Of a stretch of 64,000 bases of DNA, positions 44,920 through 54,810 are shown piece by piece. The notes beneath the pieces were generated by a model. The model was not told the origin of the DNA and ran no database searches. It saw only the letters and a program-made list of their open reading frames with translations. The DNA lies in NCBI RefSeq assembly GCF_000750005.1, contig NZ_JPYA01000049.1:38923-102922 (forward strand). Direction: 5' to 3'. The stretch is from Geobacillus icigianus. Lineage in GTDB: Bacteria > Bacillota > Bacilli > Bacillales > Anoxybacillaceae. The position numbers and the translations under genes were made by a program. Every line of letters starts with the position of its first letter. The first letter of the stretch is position 1.

Positions 44920-45990
44920 ATGAGACAACTTGTACTGCTCGGCGGAGGATACGGCAATATGCGGATTTTGCAACGCCTCCTCCCAGATCATGTGCCAAAC
45001 GGCATTCATATTATCCTCATTGACCGCGTTCCATACCATTGTTTAAAAACGGAATATTACGCCTTGGCTGCAGGAACGGTCAGTGACCACCATATTCGCG
45101 TCCCGTTTCCGGAACATCCGCAGCTGACGTACGAGTTTGGCGAAGTCGTCTCCATTGACCTTGACAACCAGATCGTTCACCTGAAAGACGAGCGCAGCGT
45201 CCGTTATGACGAGCTGGTGATCGGATTGGGCTGTGAGGACAAGTACCATGGGGTGCCAGGCGCTGATCAATACACCTACAGCATTCAATCGATCGACAAA
45301 GCGCGCGCCGCTTACGAAGCGCTGAACAACTTGCCGCCCAAGTCGACCGTCGGCATCGTCGGCGCCGGCCTGAGCGGCGTGGAGTTGGCCAGCGAGCTCG
45401 CCGAAAGCCGCCCTGATTTGCACATTAAACTGTTTGACCGCGGCGAGCGCATTTTGCCGATGTTTCCAAAACGGCTGAGCGATTATGTCGAAAGCTGGTT
45501 CGACGAACACAAGGTTGAGATCATTCGCCACTCCAACGTGACGAAAGTTGAGCCGGGCGTGCTGTACAACCACGATGAACCGGTGCCGTGCGACGTCATC
45601 GTCTGGACGGCCGGCATCCAGCCGAACCGCGTCGTCCGCGAACTCAACGTGGAAAAGGACAAGCAAGGCCGCGTCATCTTGACGAAACGGCACCATATCC
45701 CCGGCTATGAAAACGCCTACGTCGTCGGCGACTGTGCGAGCCTACCGCATTCGCCGAGCGCCCAGCTCGCCGAAGCGCAAGCCGAACAAATCGTCCAAGT
45801 GCTGCAAAAGCGCTGGAACGGCGAAGAGCCGCCAAGCGAATTCCCGCCGATTAAGCTGAAAGGCATTCTCGGCTCGCTCGGGAAAAAACACGGCTTCGGC
45901 CTTGTGGCAGACCGCCCGCTCACTGGACGGGTGCCGCGCCTGTTAAAATCGGGCGTTCTTTGGATGTATAAACACCACAACGGCTATTAA
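44920..45990 (+). CDS. yutJ: NAD(P)/FAD-dependent oxidoreductase YutJ (NDH-2-like)
   Basis: 356-residue flavoprotein related to type II NADH dehydrogenases. It has GGGYGNMRIL at the N-terminus (FAD), GIVGAGLSGVELASELAE near 150 (NADH), WTAGIQPNRVV near 235 and YVVGDCASLPHSP near 270. It is shorter than Ndh and lacks an obvious membrane-binding C-terminus, so the electron acceptor is uncertain. ATG at 44920 follows AAGGGGA. It has its own promoter and is divergent from yuzB, as in B. subtilis. After it, 45991-46236 holds nothing recognisable. Confidence 0.88.
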   Translation: MRQLVLLGGGYGNMRILQRLLPDHVPNGIHIILIDRVPYHCLKTEYYALAAGTVSDHHIRVPFPEHPQLTYEFGEVVSIDLDNQIVHLKDERSVRYDELVIGLGCEDKYHGVPGADQYTYSIQSIDKARAAYEALNNLPPKSTVGIVGAGLSGVELASELAESRPDLHIKLFDRGERILPMFPKRLSDYVESWFDEHKVEIIRHSNVTKVEPGVLYNHDEPVPCDVIVWTAGIQPNRVVRELNVEKDKQGRVILTKRHHIPGYENAYVVGDCASLPHSPSAQLAEAQAEQIVQVLQKRWNGEEPPSEFPPIKLKGILGSLGKKHGFGLVADRPLTGRVPRLLKSGVLWMYKHHNGY

Positions 45991-46236
45991 GCCTTGCGCG
46001 GCTGTCCATAAAATGGCAGGCGCAAAGCAGCAGGTTCAGTGAGAACGCGTGCTGGCAACCGACACCGACCCATCATCGTCGAAATCTTATGGCCGATCCG
46101 GCAGCGGACCAAAGGGTTAGGCGATATTTCTAACGACAGTATGAGCAGCTCTTGTCGCCGACCGGGCGGCTGACCAAACGCGAAGGCGGCGGGGACCTCC
46201 CCGCCGTCCGTTCGCTTTCCTCCCCATGCGCCGCCG

Positions 46237-46566
46237 CTATGACGAACGGTAGCCGTATTTCTCCATTTCCGCGCAAATGGTCTTCAGCCGCGGATTGCCT
46301 TCCGCCACCACCGTTCCTTCGATCACCACGACCGGATACACCCAATCTTCTTCAACGATCGTTTGCGCCAACGCCCGTTTTCGTTCATCATCGGCAGGAG
46401 GCTGAAAAATATCGACGTAGACCATCCGGAACGGCTGATCGGGATACTTGCGGCGCAACGCCGCTTCGAGCCACTCATACGTCTCTTTCGATGACGGCAG
46501 CTGCACGCAAGCCGGGCAAAGGACGTCAGCCCCGTAAACACAAATTTCAACCGGTTGAAACGCCAT
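46237..46566 (-). CDS. yuzD: YuzD-like DUF1462 protein
   Basis: 109 residues with a thioredoxin-like layout: VEICVYGADVLCPACVQLP near residue 4 carries a CPAC redox-type motif, then ETYEWLEAALRRKYPDQPF and YPVVVIEGTVVAEGNPRL (cis-Pro region). Possibly an Fe-S or thiol-linked role given its neighbour yutI, with which it is divergent; this is inference. Start is one of two adjacent ATGs (46569 or 46566) behind AAAGGG. Matches B. subtilis YuzD in length and position. Confidence 0.85.
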   Translation of the reverse strand: MAFQPVEICVYGADVLCPACVQLPSSKETYEWLEAALRRKYPDQPFRMVYVDIFQPPADDERKRALAQTIVEEDWVYPVVVIEGTVVAEGNPRLKTICAEMEKYGYRSS

Positions 46567-46656
46567 CATTGTCACCCTTTATGCAAGCAAAATTTATCAT
46601 TAGATTTTTTCCCCTGTCACGATTATAATAAAAAATAAGGAAAGGAGTCGATGGAA

Positions 46657-46893
46657 ATGACGGACCAAGAAATCAAAGAACAAGTGCAAGAAGTGTTGGA
46701 TAAACTTCGTCCGTTCCTGCTTCGCGACGGGGGCGACTGCGAGCTCGTAGACGTAGAGGACGGCGTGGTCAAGCTCCGCCTTCTCGGCGCATGCGGCAGC
46801 TGCCCGAGCTCGACGATCACGTTAAAAGCCGGGATCGAACGCGCGCTGTTTGAAGAAGTGCCGGGCGTCGTCGAAGTAGAGCAAGTATTCTAA
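46657..46893 (+). CDS. yutI: NifU-like Fe-S scaffold/carrier
   Basis: NifU C-terminal-domain protein, 78 residues, with the cluster-binding CxxC in [10 protein letters not shown] (C46, C49). The segment [20 protein letters not shown] is highly conserved in the family. I chose ATG at 46657, nine bases after AAGGAG; the in-frame ATG at 46651 lies only three bases after it. It likely delivers Fe-S clusters to apo-proteins. A strong terminator follows directly. Confidence 0.92.
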   Translation: MTDQEIKEQVQEVLDKLRPFLLRDGGDCELVDVEDGVVKLRLLGACGSCPSSTITLKAGIERALFEEVPGVVEVEQVF

Positions 46894-46898
46894 AGCGG

Positions 46899-46937
46899 AA
46901 CATCCGAACAGCTCGCCGCTGTTCGGATGTTTTTTTG
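46899..46937 (+). terminator. yutI terminator
   Basis: Fourteen-bp stem AACATCCGAACAGC / GCTGTTCGGATGTT with a 5-base loop and seven U. Confidence 0.92.
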
Positions 46938-47081
46938 TCCTCCTACGGCATCCGACGACGAAAAAGCGTAGCGGACCGCCCTGTTTTCGTTCCCGCTCCA
47001 AAGACAAAGACCCTTATCGACCCTCGGTGTACGCGAAGAGGAGGCGGACGGCGGTCGGTTCTCCCAACGCCGAAAAAACCC

Positions 47082-47996
47082 TCACGCTTCCAGCGCGAGC
47101 TTGTAGACGCGGCTGCCGTGCGGCTCAACGGCCAGCCTAGCGACTTCGCAGCCGGGAAAATGCGGCCGCAGCCGCTCGGCGAGACGAGCGCCGTCCCCTC
47201 GTTCCGCAAAAACGAGCACCGTCGGCCCCGCCCCGCTTAGCGCCGCGCCGATCGCCCCGTATTCGAGAGCGAGCGCCTCCGCCCGTTCAAGCTCGGGAAC
47301 GAGCGGTTTCCGGTACGGCTGATGAAACAGATCGGCCGCCATCATCCGGCCGGCAAGCCGCCAGTTTTTTGTCAGCAGCGCCGCAACGAACACATTGCTG
47401 ATGGCGCTCGCCTCGACGGCCCGCTGCCTCGTCCATTGTTCAGGCAGCTGCCCGCGCGCTTTTTTCGTCTCCAACTCATAGGCTGGGATCAATGCCACCA
47501 TTTCAATGTCCACATCGGGAAGATGAACGACATCCACACCTTCCTCGCGGTAGCAGCCGATGACCAGCCCTCCGTACAGCGAAGCGCCAACATTGTCCGG
47601 ATGGCCCTCATAGCGGGTGGCCAGTTCCATCTTTTGTTCGCGCGACAATCCTAGTTCAAGCAGCGCATCGGCCAGCTCGATGCCGGCGACGACCGCCGCC
47701 GCGCTGCTGCCGAGTCCGCGTGTGAGCGGAATGTCGCTGGACACTTCCACCGCGCAGCTCGGCAGGCGCCGGCCGTAAACATCCGCCGTTTCGGCCGCCG
47801 CTTGATACACCAAATTGTCGGTTCCGCGCGGGATGGCGCTCACCTCGGCCGTTTTCGGCACAAAGGACCACGCCTCCGCCAAGCGGACATCAAGCGTTAA
47901 GTAACGGGAGACGGCGAGCCCGATCGAGTCAAACCCAGGACCTAAGTTCGCCGTGCTACCCGGAACGACGATCTTCAACATCTCGTCTTCTTTCAT
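47082..47996 (-). CDS. thrB: Homoserine kinase
   Basis: GHMP-family kinase phosphorylating homoserine, the first committed step to threonine; 304 residues. N-terminal [18 protein letters not shown] is typical, and the ATP-binding loop is [16 protein letters not shown] near residue 90; [13 protein letters not shown] lies near 235. ATG at 47996 overlaps the thrC stop by four bases, the last gene of hom-thrC-thrB. An internal ATG six codons on is an alternative start. The 140 bp after the stop show no clear terminator. Confidence 0.93.
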   Translation of the reverse strand: MKEDEMLKIVVPGSTANLGPGFDSIGLAVSRYLTLDVRLAEAWSFVPKTAEVSAIPRGTDNLVYQAAAETADVYGRRLPSCAVEVSSDIPLTRGLGSSAAAVVAGIELADALLELGLSREQKMELATRYEGHPDNVGASLYGGLVIGCYREEGVDVVHLPDVDIEMVALIPAYELETKKARGQLPEQWTRQRAVEASAISNVFVAALLTKNWRLAGRMMAADLFHQPYRKPLVPELERAEALALEYGAIGAALSGAGPTVLVFAERGDGARLAERLRPHFPGCEVARLAVEPHGSRVYKLALEA

Positions 47997-49057
47997 GCGC
48001 GGACAACCCCTTGCAAATGCTCCAAGACAACTTGTTCATCGTTCGGCAGCACGATCGGTTCGATCGCCGCGGTCTCCAAGGCGATGGCCGGGTCTTTTAA
48101 GCCATTGCCAGTGAGAACGGCGACAACGAGGCTGCCGCGCTCGATTTCATTCCGCTCGCGCTGTTTGATCACTCCGGCAATGGCAGCGCATGACGCCGGC
48201 TCAGCAAAAACGCCTTCCGTGCGGGCAAGCCGTTGGTAAGCCGCCAAAATTTCCGCATCGCTCACTTCATCGATTTTTCCGCCTGATTCGTTCGCCGCTT
48301 CGACCGCTTTCTGCCAGCTCGCCGGATTGCCGATGCGGATCGCCGTCGCAACTGTCTCCGGCTGTTCAATCACTTGATTGCGGACGATCGCTGCCGCCCC
48401 TTCCGCTTCAAAGCCGCGCATTTGCGGCAATCCCGTTCTTTTCGCTTCGTGATACTCCTTAAACCCTTTCCAATAGGCGGTGATGTTGCCGGCGTTGCCG
48501 ACCGGAATGGCGAGCACGTCCGGCGCGCGCCCAAGCTGATCGCACACTTCAAACGCTGCCGTTTTTTGCCCTTCGATTCGGTACGGGTTGACGGAGTTGA
48601 CGAGCGTAATCGGTGCTGTTTCGCTCAGCCGGCGCACCATGCTGAGCGCTTCGTCGAAATTGCCGTCGATCGCAAAAATCTCCGCCCCGTACATGGCGGC
48701 TTGCGCCAATTTGCCAAGGGCGATCTTTCCGTTCGGGATGACGACAAGGCAGCGCAGCCCCGCGCGCGCCGCGTACGCGGCCGCCGAAGCGGACGTATTG
48801 CCGGTGGAGGCGCAAATGATCGTATGGCTCCCTTCCTCTTTCGCTTTCGCCACCGCCATCACCATGCCGCGGTCTTTAAACGACCCGGTCGGGTTCGCTC
48901 CTTCCACTTTGACGTACAGCGTAATCCCGAGCTCTTCCGACAACCGCGGCAACGGGATGAGCGGCGTGTTTCCTTCACAAAGCGACAGCCTTGGCGTTGC
49001 TTCGGTCAGCGGCAAAAAGTCGCCGTACGCGTCAAGCAGCCCTCTCCATGTCATCAC
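47993..49057 (-). CDS. thrC: Threonine synthase
   Basis: PLP-dependent conversion of O-phosphohomoserine to threonine, 354 residues, the short class of enzyme. The PLP Lys is K61 in [28 protein letters not shown] near residue 85 and the PLP-phosphate loop [12 protein letters not shown] near 190 are intact. The start is GTG 49057 (or ATG 49054), seven to ten bases after AAGGAG, overlapping the hom stop. It overlaps thrB by four bases, so the operon is translationally coupled. Confidence 0.94.
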   Translation of the reverse strand: MMTWRGLLDAYGDFLPLTEATPRLSLCEGNTPLIPLPRLSEELGITLYVKVEGANPTGSFKDRGMVMAVAKAKEEGSHTIICASTGNTSASAAAYAARAGLRCLVVIPNGKIALGKLAQAAMYGAEIFAIDGNFDEALSMVRRLSETAPITLVNSVNPYRIEGQKTAAFEVCDQLGRAPDVLAIPVGNAGNITAYWKGFKEYHEAKRTGLPQMRGFEAEGAAAIVRNQVIEQPETVATAIRIGNPASWQKAVEAANESGGKIDEVSDAEILAAYQRLARTEGVFAEPASCAAIAGVIKQRERNEIERGSLVVAVLTGNGLKDPAIALETAAIEPIVLPNDEQVVLEHLQGVVRA

Positions 49058-50352
49058 CGTTTCTCTCCTTCCACCCGATACGAACTTTGCACCCGCTCGA
49101 CGATTTCCAAATCGCCCAGCTGCTGCAAAATCTCTTCGTAGTCTTGCTGCGAAGCGTCATGCGTGACGATGACGATTTCGGCGAGGCCGTTTTCCTTCAT
49201 CGGCAGCTGCAAAATCTTTTCAAAGCTCACTCCGCGCTTGGAAAACAGCGTCGTAATTTTGGCAAACGCCCCTACTTGGTCTTTCACGTGAATACGCAAA
49301 AAGTATTTCGAGAAAATTTCGGTTGGAGCTTTCAACTGTTTTTCATATTGCGGCGCGACGGCATAGCGACCGTTGACGCCAAGGCGCATATTTTTCATCA
49401 CCGCGACCAAGTCGGAGACGACCGCCGTCGCCGTCGGCAAGCTGCCGGCGCCCGGCCCGTAGAACATCGTTTCTCCGACCGCTTCGCCGTAAACGTACAC
49501 AGCGTTATATTCATTCTGGACGGACGCGAGCGGATGCGAATCGGGCAAAAACGTCGGCTGAACGCTGACTTCCACCTTGCTTCCATCGCGCTGGGCGATG
49601 CCGATCAGCTTCATCGTATAGCCGAGCCGCTTCCCGTAATTTAAATCCTCCTCCGTCACTTCTGTGATGCCTTTCGCGTTAACATCGTCCAAATCGATAT
49701 CCATGGAAAAGCCAAGGCGGGCCAAAATCGCCATCTTCCGCGCCGCATCGAGCCCTTCGACGTCCGACGTCGGATCGGCTTCCGCGAACCCGAGCGCTTG
49801 CGCTTCGGCGAGCGCCGCTTCATAAGAGGCGCCGTTTTGCGCCATGTTCGTCAAAATGTAATTCGTCGTCCCATTGACAATGCCCATGAGCTTCGTAATC
49901 CGGTCCGACGCCAGTCCATCCACTAAGCTGCGCAAAATCGGAATGCCGCCGGCGACGCTCGCTTCATAGAACAAATCGCAATGATGCTCCGCCGCCACCC
50001 GGAGCAACTCTGAACCGTACACCGCCATTAAATCTTTGTTCGCCGTCACCACATGTTTTCCTTGGCGCAACGCCCGCAGCAGCAGCTCCTTCGTCTCCTC
50101 AATGCCGCCCATCACTTCGATGATGACGTCCACCTCCGGATCGTCGATCACCTCGGCGGCGCTCGTCGTCAGCAGCGCCGGATCGACCTCGACATCGCGC
50201 GGTTTGTTGACGTCGCGGACAAGAATTTTCTTCACCTTGACTGGACATCCGACTTGATGCATCAGCTTCTCCTGATGGTTTTCAATGATTTTGACCACGC
50301 CGCTGCCAACGGTCCCTAATCCTAACAAGCCAACTAAAATCGGTTTTTCCAT
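49054..50352 (-). CDS. hom: Homoserine dehydrogenase
   Basis: NAD(P)H-dependent reduction of aspartate semialdehyde to homoserine; 432 residues, the form with a C-terminal ACT domain. N-terminal [14 protein letters not shown] binds the nucleotide, [11 protein letters not shown] lies near 105, and the catalytic region includes NGTTNYILT near 175. The ACT domain (about 350-425; [18 protein letters not shown]) probably gives threonine feedback inhibition. ATG at 50352; first gene of hom-thrC-thrB. Upstream lie a TTGCCA-17-TATAAT promoter and two AGTAGACAT direct repeats. Confidence 0.95.
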   Translation of the reverse strand: MEKPILVGLLGLGTVGSGVVKIIENHQEKLMHQVGCPVKVKKILVRDVNKPRDVEVDPALLTTSAAEVIDDPEVDVIIEVMGGIEETKELLLRALRQGKHVVTANKDLMAVYGSELLRVAAEHHCDLFYEASVAGGIPILRSLVDGLASDRITKLMGIVNGTTNYILTNMAQNGASYEAALAEAQALGFAEADPTSDVEGLDAARKMAILARLGFSMDIDLDDVNAKGITEVTEEDLNYGKRLGYTMKLIGIAQRDGSKVEVSVQPTFLPDSHPLASVQNEYNAVYVYGEAVGETMFYGPGAGSLPTATAVVSDLVAVMKNMRLGVNGRYAVAPQYEKQLKAPTEIFSKYFLRIHVKDQVGAFAKITTLFSKRGVSFEKILQLPMKENGLAEIVIVTHDASQQDYEEILQQLGDLEIVERVQSSYRVEGEKR

Positions 50353-50378
50353 CTTCCCCGCCCCTTCTGTTTACCCAC

Positions 50379-50408
50379 AGTAGACATTTGTATTTTTATA
50401 GTAGACAT
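50379..50408. promoter_or_regulatory. Paired direct repeats at the hom promoter
   Basis: AGTAGACAT occurs at 50379-50387 and again at 50400-50408, exactly 21 bp (two helical turns) apart. The upstream copy touches the -10, so a bound repressor would cover the start point. Confidence 0.55.
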
Positions 50409-50435
50409 TATAAAAGACGGCCAGCCGTTTGGCAA
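50407..50435 (-). promoter_or_regulatory. hom-thrC-thrB promoter
   Basis: Minus-strand TTGCCA (50435-50430), 17-bp spacer, perfect TATAAT (50412-50407). Confidence 0.75.
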
Positions 50436-50492
50436 CAAAAATTTTTGCGGCGACCGATTTACCGGCGCCAGCTGCCTCCCAACGCAGAAAAG

Positions 50493-51467
50493 TTATGACG
50501 GCCGATTCACCGGTGTTAACGGCGGCCGCCCTTCAAGCACAGCGATGATGTTGTCGCGCGCCAACGCCATCATCGCCCGCCGCGTTTCGTACGTGGCGCT
50601 GCCGATATGCGGCAAGGCGACAACGTTCGGAAGCGAAACGAGCGGATGGGCGGGATCCACTGGTTCTTTTTCAAACACATCGAGCCCGGCCGCCGCGATC
50701 TCTCCATGAACGAGCGCCTCATACAGCGCCTGTTCATCGACGACCGCCCCGCGCGCCGCATTGATGAAAACCGCTGATCGTTTCATCCGCCGAAACGCCT
50801 CGCGGTTGAACAAACGACGCGTCTCCGGGGTGAGCGGCGTCAAGCAGACGACAAAATCGCTCTCCGCAAGCAGATCGGCAAACGGCCGGTAGATGGCGCC
50901 AAGCTCCGCTTCCGCTTCCGGGCGGCGGGAACGGTTGTAATACAGCACGTTCATGTCAAACCCTTTCGCCCGCTTCGCCACCGCCTGGCCGATGTTTCCC
51001 ATGCCGACGATGCCGATCGTTTTATGGTGGACATCGGCGCCCGCAAGCAAAAATGGGCTCCAGCTTTTCCATTTCCCTTCTTTCAAAAATTCAGCCGCTT
51101 CGACGAGGCGGCGAGCGGTGGCTAACAGCAGCGCGAACGTCAAATCGGCCGTCGTATCAGTCAGCACGTCCGGCGTGTTGCATACGACGATGCCGCGCCG
51201 AGTCGCTGCCGGCACATCAATATTGTCATAACCGACCCCCATGTTGGCGACCACTTTCAGCTCCGCTCCCGCTGACAGCACCTGTTCACCAATCGGATCG
51301 GACACCATCGGCAAAAGGGCCGCCGCCCGCTTTGCTTTTTCCACGAGCACATCGTTTGGCACCGCCACGTCCTCATGCGGCCACATCTCCACTTCAGCGA
51401 TAGCCGAAAGCGGGGCCACAACATCCTCTGGCAGTTTGCGCGTAATAAAGACGCACGGCTTCGTCAT
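50493..51467 (-). CDS. D-2-hydroxyacid dehydrogenase (glyoxylate/hydroxypyruvate reductase type)
   Basis: NAD(P)H-dependent reductase of the D-isomer-specific family, 324 residues. The Rossmann motif is GIVGMGNIGQAVAKRA near residue 150. Catalytic Arg is in NAARGAVVDE near 236, Glu in DVFEKEPVDP near 264, and His in PHIGSAT near 284. NMGVGYDNIDV near 75 fits the glyoxylate reductase/D-glycerate dehydrogenase branch. ATG at 51467 follows GAAGGAG. Its own transcription unit; the following 25 bp before hom's upstream region hold no clear terminator. The exact substrate is not readable. Confidence 0.88.
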   Translation of the reverse strand: MTKPCVFITRKLPEDVVAPLSAIAEVEMWPHEDVAVPNDVLVEKAKRAAALLPMVSDPIGEQVLSAGAELKVVANMGVGYDNIDVPAATRRGIVVCNTPDVLTDTTADLTFALLLATARRLVEAAEFLKEGKWKSWSPFLLAGADVHHKTIGIVGMGNIGQAVAKRAKGFDMNVLYYNRSRRPEAEAELGAIYRPFADLLAESDFVVCLTPLTPETRRLFNREAFRRMKRSAVFINAARGAVVDEQALYEALVHGEIAAAGLDVFEKEPVDPAHPLVSLPNVVALPHIGSATYETRRAMMALARDNIIAVLEGRPPLTPVNRPS

Positions 51468-51725
51468 GATGCCACTCCTTCTTCGTTTTTTCTAAATCTT
51501 ATCACAACTCCGGCGGAAAAAAAACGGGAAGTTGTCCCCCCATAGCCCCGCCCATCCTTCCGTTTTCCAGCGGCCAAGCGCGCCGGGACTCACCTTGAAT
51601 GAACGAAAGCACCGCTTCTGGCAAGCAGACGCCAACCAGTCCTCCCGCCTCACCCGGCGCTCAAATGAAGCCAACGGCGGTCAACGAAACAGCGGGCGCC
51701 AGCGCCGCGGCCCCCGCTCTCCTTT

Positions 51726-52727
51726 CTACGCCGGCGGCAGCCACTCGACCGCCGGCAGACGCACGCGTTCGGCGATGCCGGCAATCTCGGCAAACGAAGC
51801 TAAAAATCGCTCATACTCGTGCGAGCCGCCGAGCAGCCGCCGCAATTCCTCCTCGCGGCGCGTTCGTTCCTGTCCATCCGCTGTCAAATAGTACGCCTCC
51901 ACACACTCGAAATACGGAAGCGGAAACAACAAGCGGGCGTAAACAAGCCGCCAAGCAAACGGCGACAGCGGCGACACGTGCCCGTAGTCTTGGAAAAACC
52001 GGCGCACCTCCTGCCGGCATTCCAGCCCGTGCCGCCGATACAAATCACGCACCCATTCAGCCAAATCGCGGGCGCAATGGTCGTACACCCAATCGGTCGG
52101 CAGCTTCACCTCGGCCCCTTCGATCCAGCCAGCCTGAGGCAGCCGCTCGTGGCAAAACGCGGCGTAATCAACGCGAAGCGGCTCCTCATCGAGTTCCGTA
52201 TCGGCCACATATTGGACGGCGTTTTCCGCCAACCCTACATAATACGGGAACGACTCGATAAACAGCCGGTCAAACGGCGACGCCGGGCCGTTTGCCACCA
52301 TGTTCGTCCAAAACGCCTCCATTTGGTCGATCCGCTTCGCCCACAGCTCCCGCCATTGGCCGATGCGCCGGCAAACCGTAATGGGCAGCGGGCAAGAGCG
52401 CCCGTATTCGTGCAGCAAAGCAAGCTCTCGGCCGAGCCGGCGCAGGCGCACGGGCGGAAGCGGCGCGCGGATGAGCGCCATCGGCCGTCCCTCATAGACG
52501 GCAAGATACGTTTCGGCTTTTGTTTTCACCAGCTCCCCGACGCCGTTCACCCCTTTGGCCCGCAAATAGCGGCTGATGTGCTGGCGCTCTTCCATCTCCG
52601 CTTCGCTCCGCCCGTCAGCGGGAACGAGAAGAAAGCGTTCTTGCTGCCCCCAGATCACGGTCTGCCTCCCTTTTGGCTCCAGCCGCTCAACGCGCACTCC
52701 ATACTCGCTATGCACCCATTGTTCCAT
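51726..52727 (-). CDS. yutH: Spore coat-associated protein YutH (CotS-like kinase fold)
   Basis: 333 residues, related to the CotS/YutH group with an aminoglycoside-phosphotransferase-like fold found in spore coats. Readable pieces are RRLGRELALLHEYGRSCPLP near residue 95, DRLFIESFPYYVGLAENAVQY near 155 and VYDHCARDLAEWVRD near 215. The catalytic HxDxxxxN is not obvious (an atypical DHCARDLAEW), so activity is uncertain. ATG at 52727 follows AAGGAGG. It is next to yutG as in B. subtilis, and a 48-bp tandem array lies just upstream. A weak hairpin lies near 51690-51718; 51468-51689 is otherwise empty. Confidence 0.83.
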   Translation of the reverse strand: MEQWVHSEYGVRVERLEPKGRQTVIWGQQERFLLVPADGRSEAEMEERQHISRYLRAKGVNGVGELVKTKAETYLAVYEGRPMALIRAPLPPVRLRRLGRELALLHEYGRSCPLPITVCRRIGQWRELWAKRIDQMEAFWTNMVANGPASPFDRLFIESFPYYVGLAENAVQYVADTELDEEPLRVDYAAFCHERLPQAGWIEGAEVKLPTDWVYDHCARDLAEWVRDLYRRHGLECRQEVRRFFQDYGHVSPLSPFAWRLVYARLLFPLPYFECVEAYYLTADGQERTRREEELRRLLGGSHEYERFLASFAEIAGIAERVRLPAVEWLPPA

Positions 52728-52745
52728 GGACCTTCCTCCTTATTC

Positions 52746-52937
52746 GCGTCCATATTGACTCGAAAACCGCTTGCCCCCTCTTCATCCCCCAACCGTTTCC
52801 GCATTGGGGAAAAAGCGCTTGCCCTTCCTTATCTCTCCGTCCGCTTCCTTGTTGGCCGAAACTTGCTTTCTCCTCCCCATCTCCACGCTCGTTTCCGCAT
52901 TGGGGAAAAAGCGCTTGACCTTGGATCCCGTTCTAGC
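52746..52937. repeat. 48-bp tandem repeat array (four units)
   Basis: Four units start at 52746, 52794, 52842 and 52890, exactly 48 bp apart. Units 2 and 4 share a perfect 28-bp segment (52794-52821 and 52890-52917, beginning CGTTTCCGCATTGGGG); units 1 and 3 are diverged. The array lies in the yutH-yutG gap, which otherwise (52938-53230) shows nothing recognisable. Confidence 0.7.
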
Positions 52938-53233
52938 GACGCTGCTCGGCCGAGCAGCCCCCATTTCTTCTCCAACCGGCCGCCGACAGTCGTCTCGTCC
53001 GGCGGAAAGCGAAAAGCCTCACCGCTTTGTTTGGCCGCCGTTCAGCGCCGCGCAGCCAAACAGCCGAAGCGAGCTCGATTCTCTGCCCGTCAAGGCAGCC
53101 TTTTAGATCGGCCACCAAAGGGGCTATTGTTTATATATGCGGCCGGCTGAGCATTTTTCTTTATATGACGGACTGTTTTATGAGATGATACATATATATA
53201 AAACGACTTTTCAAAAGAAACAGGTGACATGTG

Positions 53234-53731
53234 ATGAGCGAAGGCATGATGAATCAGTTGGAACAAACCGCTCGGCGTTGGCTCGAGGAGCGGGGCGTAA
53301 CGGTGGAAAAAATCGCCGAACTCGTCTATTATTTGCAATCGAAATACCATCCGGATTTGACGATGGACGAGTGCATCGAAAACGTGAACCGCGTCATTTC
53401 AAAGCGCGAAGTGCAAAACGCCATTTTAACCGGCATTCAGCTCGACCGGCTCGCTGAGGCCGGACGGCTCGATGAACCGCTGCAATCGATCATCCACCGC
53501 GATGAAGGGCTGTATGGCGTCGATGAAATTTTGGCGCTGTCGATCGTCAACGTCTACGGATCGATCGGCTTTACCAACTACGGATACATTGACAAACAAA
53601 AACCGGGCATCCTGCAATACTTAAACGATAAATCAACCGGCAAATGCAACACGTTTTTAGACGACATCGTCGGTGCCATTGCCGCGGCGGCGTCAAGCCG
53701 TTTGGCGCACCGGGCCGCCAACGCCGAATAA
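53234..53731 (+). CDS. yutG: Phosphatidylglycerophosphatase A-like protein YutG
   Basis: PgpA-family protein of about 165 residues. The core matches the family: LVYYLQSKYHPDLTMDECIE near residue 30, GYIDKQKPGILQYLNDKS near 115 and TFLDDIVGAIAAAASSRL near 138. Unlike enterobacterial PgpA it has no transmembrane helices, as in other Gram-positive forms, so the dephosphorylation of phosphatidylglycerophosphate is inferred from the family. The start is ATG at 53234; GTG three bases earlier overlaps the spacing from AGGTGA. It is convergent with yutF and shares a terminator. Confidence 0.87.
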   Translation: MSEGMMNQLEQTARRWLEERGVTVEKIAELVYYLQSKYHPDLTMDECIENVNRVISKREVQNAILTGIQLDRLAEAGRLDEPLQSIIHRDEGLYGVDEILALSIVNVYGSIGFTNYGYIDKQKPGILQYLNDKSTGKCNTFLDDIVGAIAAAASSRLAHRAANAE

Positions 53732-53796
53732 TGGATCGCCACGCCCCGGCACGCTCGGCTGATGGCCGTCTTTTCCCGCGCATCCGATGATAAGCA

Positions 53797-53830
53797 AACG
53801 CCGCTTTGCCAAAAAAGGCAAAGCGGCGTT
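53797..53830. terminator. Convergent terminator between yutG and yutF
   Basis: AACGCCGCTTTGCC / GGCAAAGCGGCGTT, 14-bp perfect stem with a six-A loop. Confidence 0.87.
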
Positions 53831-53832
53831 GT

Positions 53833-54603
53833 TTACAGGCGCTCCATCCACTCTACCAGCGAATCGGCCGTATACGTCGGCTGCCGCTCATAGCGGGCGA
53901 GCATCTCTTTCGTCGTCACGCCCGTATGGACTAAAAGCGTATCGATGCCGGCGTTCATGCCCGCTACTATGTCGGTTTCGTAATAATCGCCGATCATGAG
54001 CACGTCCGCTTTCGGAACGCCGAGCACGTTGAGCGCCTGCTCCATAATGATTTTTTCCGGCTTGCCGATAAACGTCGGCTTCACTTGCGTTGAAACGGCC
54101 ACAACCGATGTAATGGCCCCGTTTCCCGGCAATAGCCCGCGCTCGGTCGGCAAAGCGATGTCCCCGTTTGTGGAAATGAACATCGCGCCGTTGCGGACAG
54201 CAAGGCAAGCGACGGCGAGCTTCTCGTATGTCAGTTGCCGGTCGATGCCGATGACGACGACATCCGCGTCCTCGCCGGCAAAGCGAAACCCTTTGTCCGC
54301 CAAAGCCGTGCGGATTCCTTCTTCGCCGATGACATAAACGGACGCGCCTGGCTTTTGTTCAAAAATGTAGTTGGCGGTTGCTTGGCTTGTCGTAAAGACG
54401 TGCCTCTCTTCCGCCGGCACGCCGAATGACCGCAGTTTTTCCGCCACCTGCGCCGGCGTGCGCGATGAGTTGTTGGTGACGAACAAATACGGAATGCCGC
54501 GGCGGTGCAGTTCATTGACAAACTCGCGCGCTTCGGCGATACATTCCGTGCCGCGGTACATCGTTCCATCCAGATCAATCAAATAGCCGTTGTAACGTTT
54601 CAT
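53833..54603 (-). CDS. yutF: HAD-family sugar/nucleotide phosphatase YutF
   Basis: HAD-IIA phosphatase (NagD/YutF type) of 256 residues. Motif I DLDGTMYRG near residue 10 has the nucleophile Asp, motif II is VTNNSSRTP near 44, the lysine is in GKPEKIIME near 180, and motif IV is MIGDYYETDIVAG near 203. The substrate is probably a small phosphorylated metabolite. The start is ATG at 54603, nine bases after AAAGGA; the longer frame upstream has no site. It is in the yutE-yutF order of B. subtilis. Confidence 0.9.
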   Translation of the reverse strand: MKRYNGYLIDLDGTMYRGTECIAEAREFVNELHRRGIPYLFVTNNSSRTPAQVAEKLRSFGVPAEERHVFTTSQATANYIFEQKPGASVYVIGEEGIRTALADKGFRFAGEDADVVVIGIDRQLTYEKLAVACLAVRNGAMFISTNGDIALPTERGLLPGNGAITSVVAVSTQVKPTFIGKPEKIIMEQALNVLGVPKADVLMIGDYYETDIVAGMNAGIDTLLVHTGVTTKEMLARYERQPTYTADSLVEWMERL

Positions 54604-54810
54604 AACCTCTGTTCCTTTCTTTTCCATGATAGGCGGCCGCCGCGCCAGTCTGTTCGGATCGCCTTGAGCCGGCGAGAACGCCGCGCTTCCTCTCCCAATG
54701 CTCGCGCTGCCGCAAGCCCGCGGATCCACCGCTTCTGTCTTTCCCCATTCCGCCGCGCCGGCGTCCAACGCGAAGACAACCGGCGCACGCCGATGGATGT
54801 CGCCGTCCGA

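Noticed and set aside
51819..53150. 443-codon plus-strand frame across yutH and the 48-bp array
   Set aside because: Mostly antisense to yutH; the rest passes through tandem repeats. No start signal.
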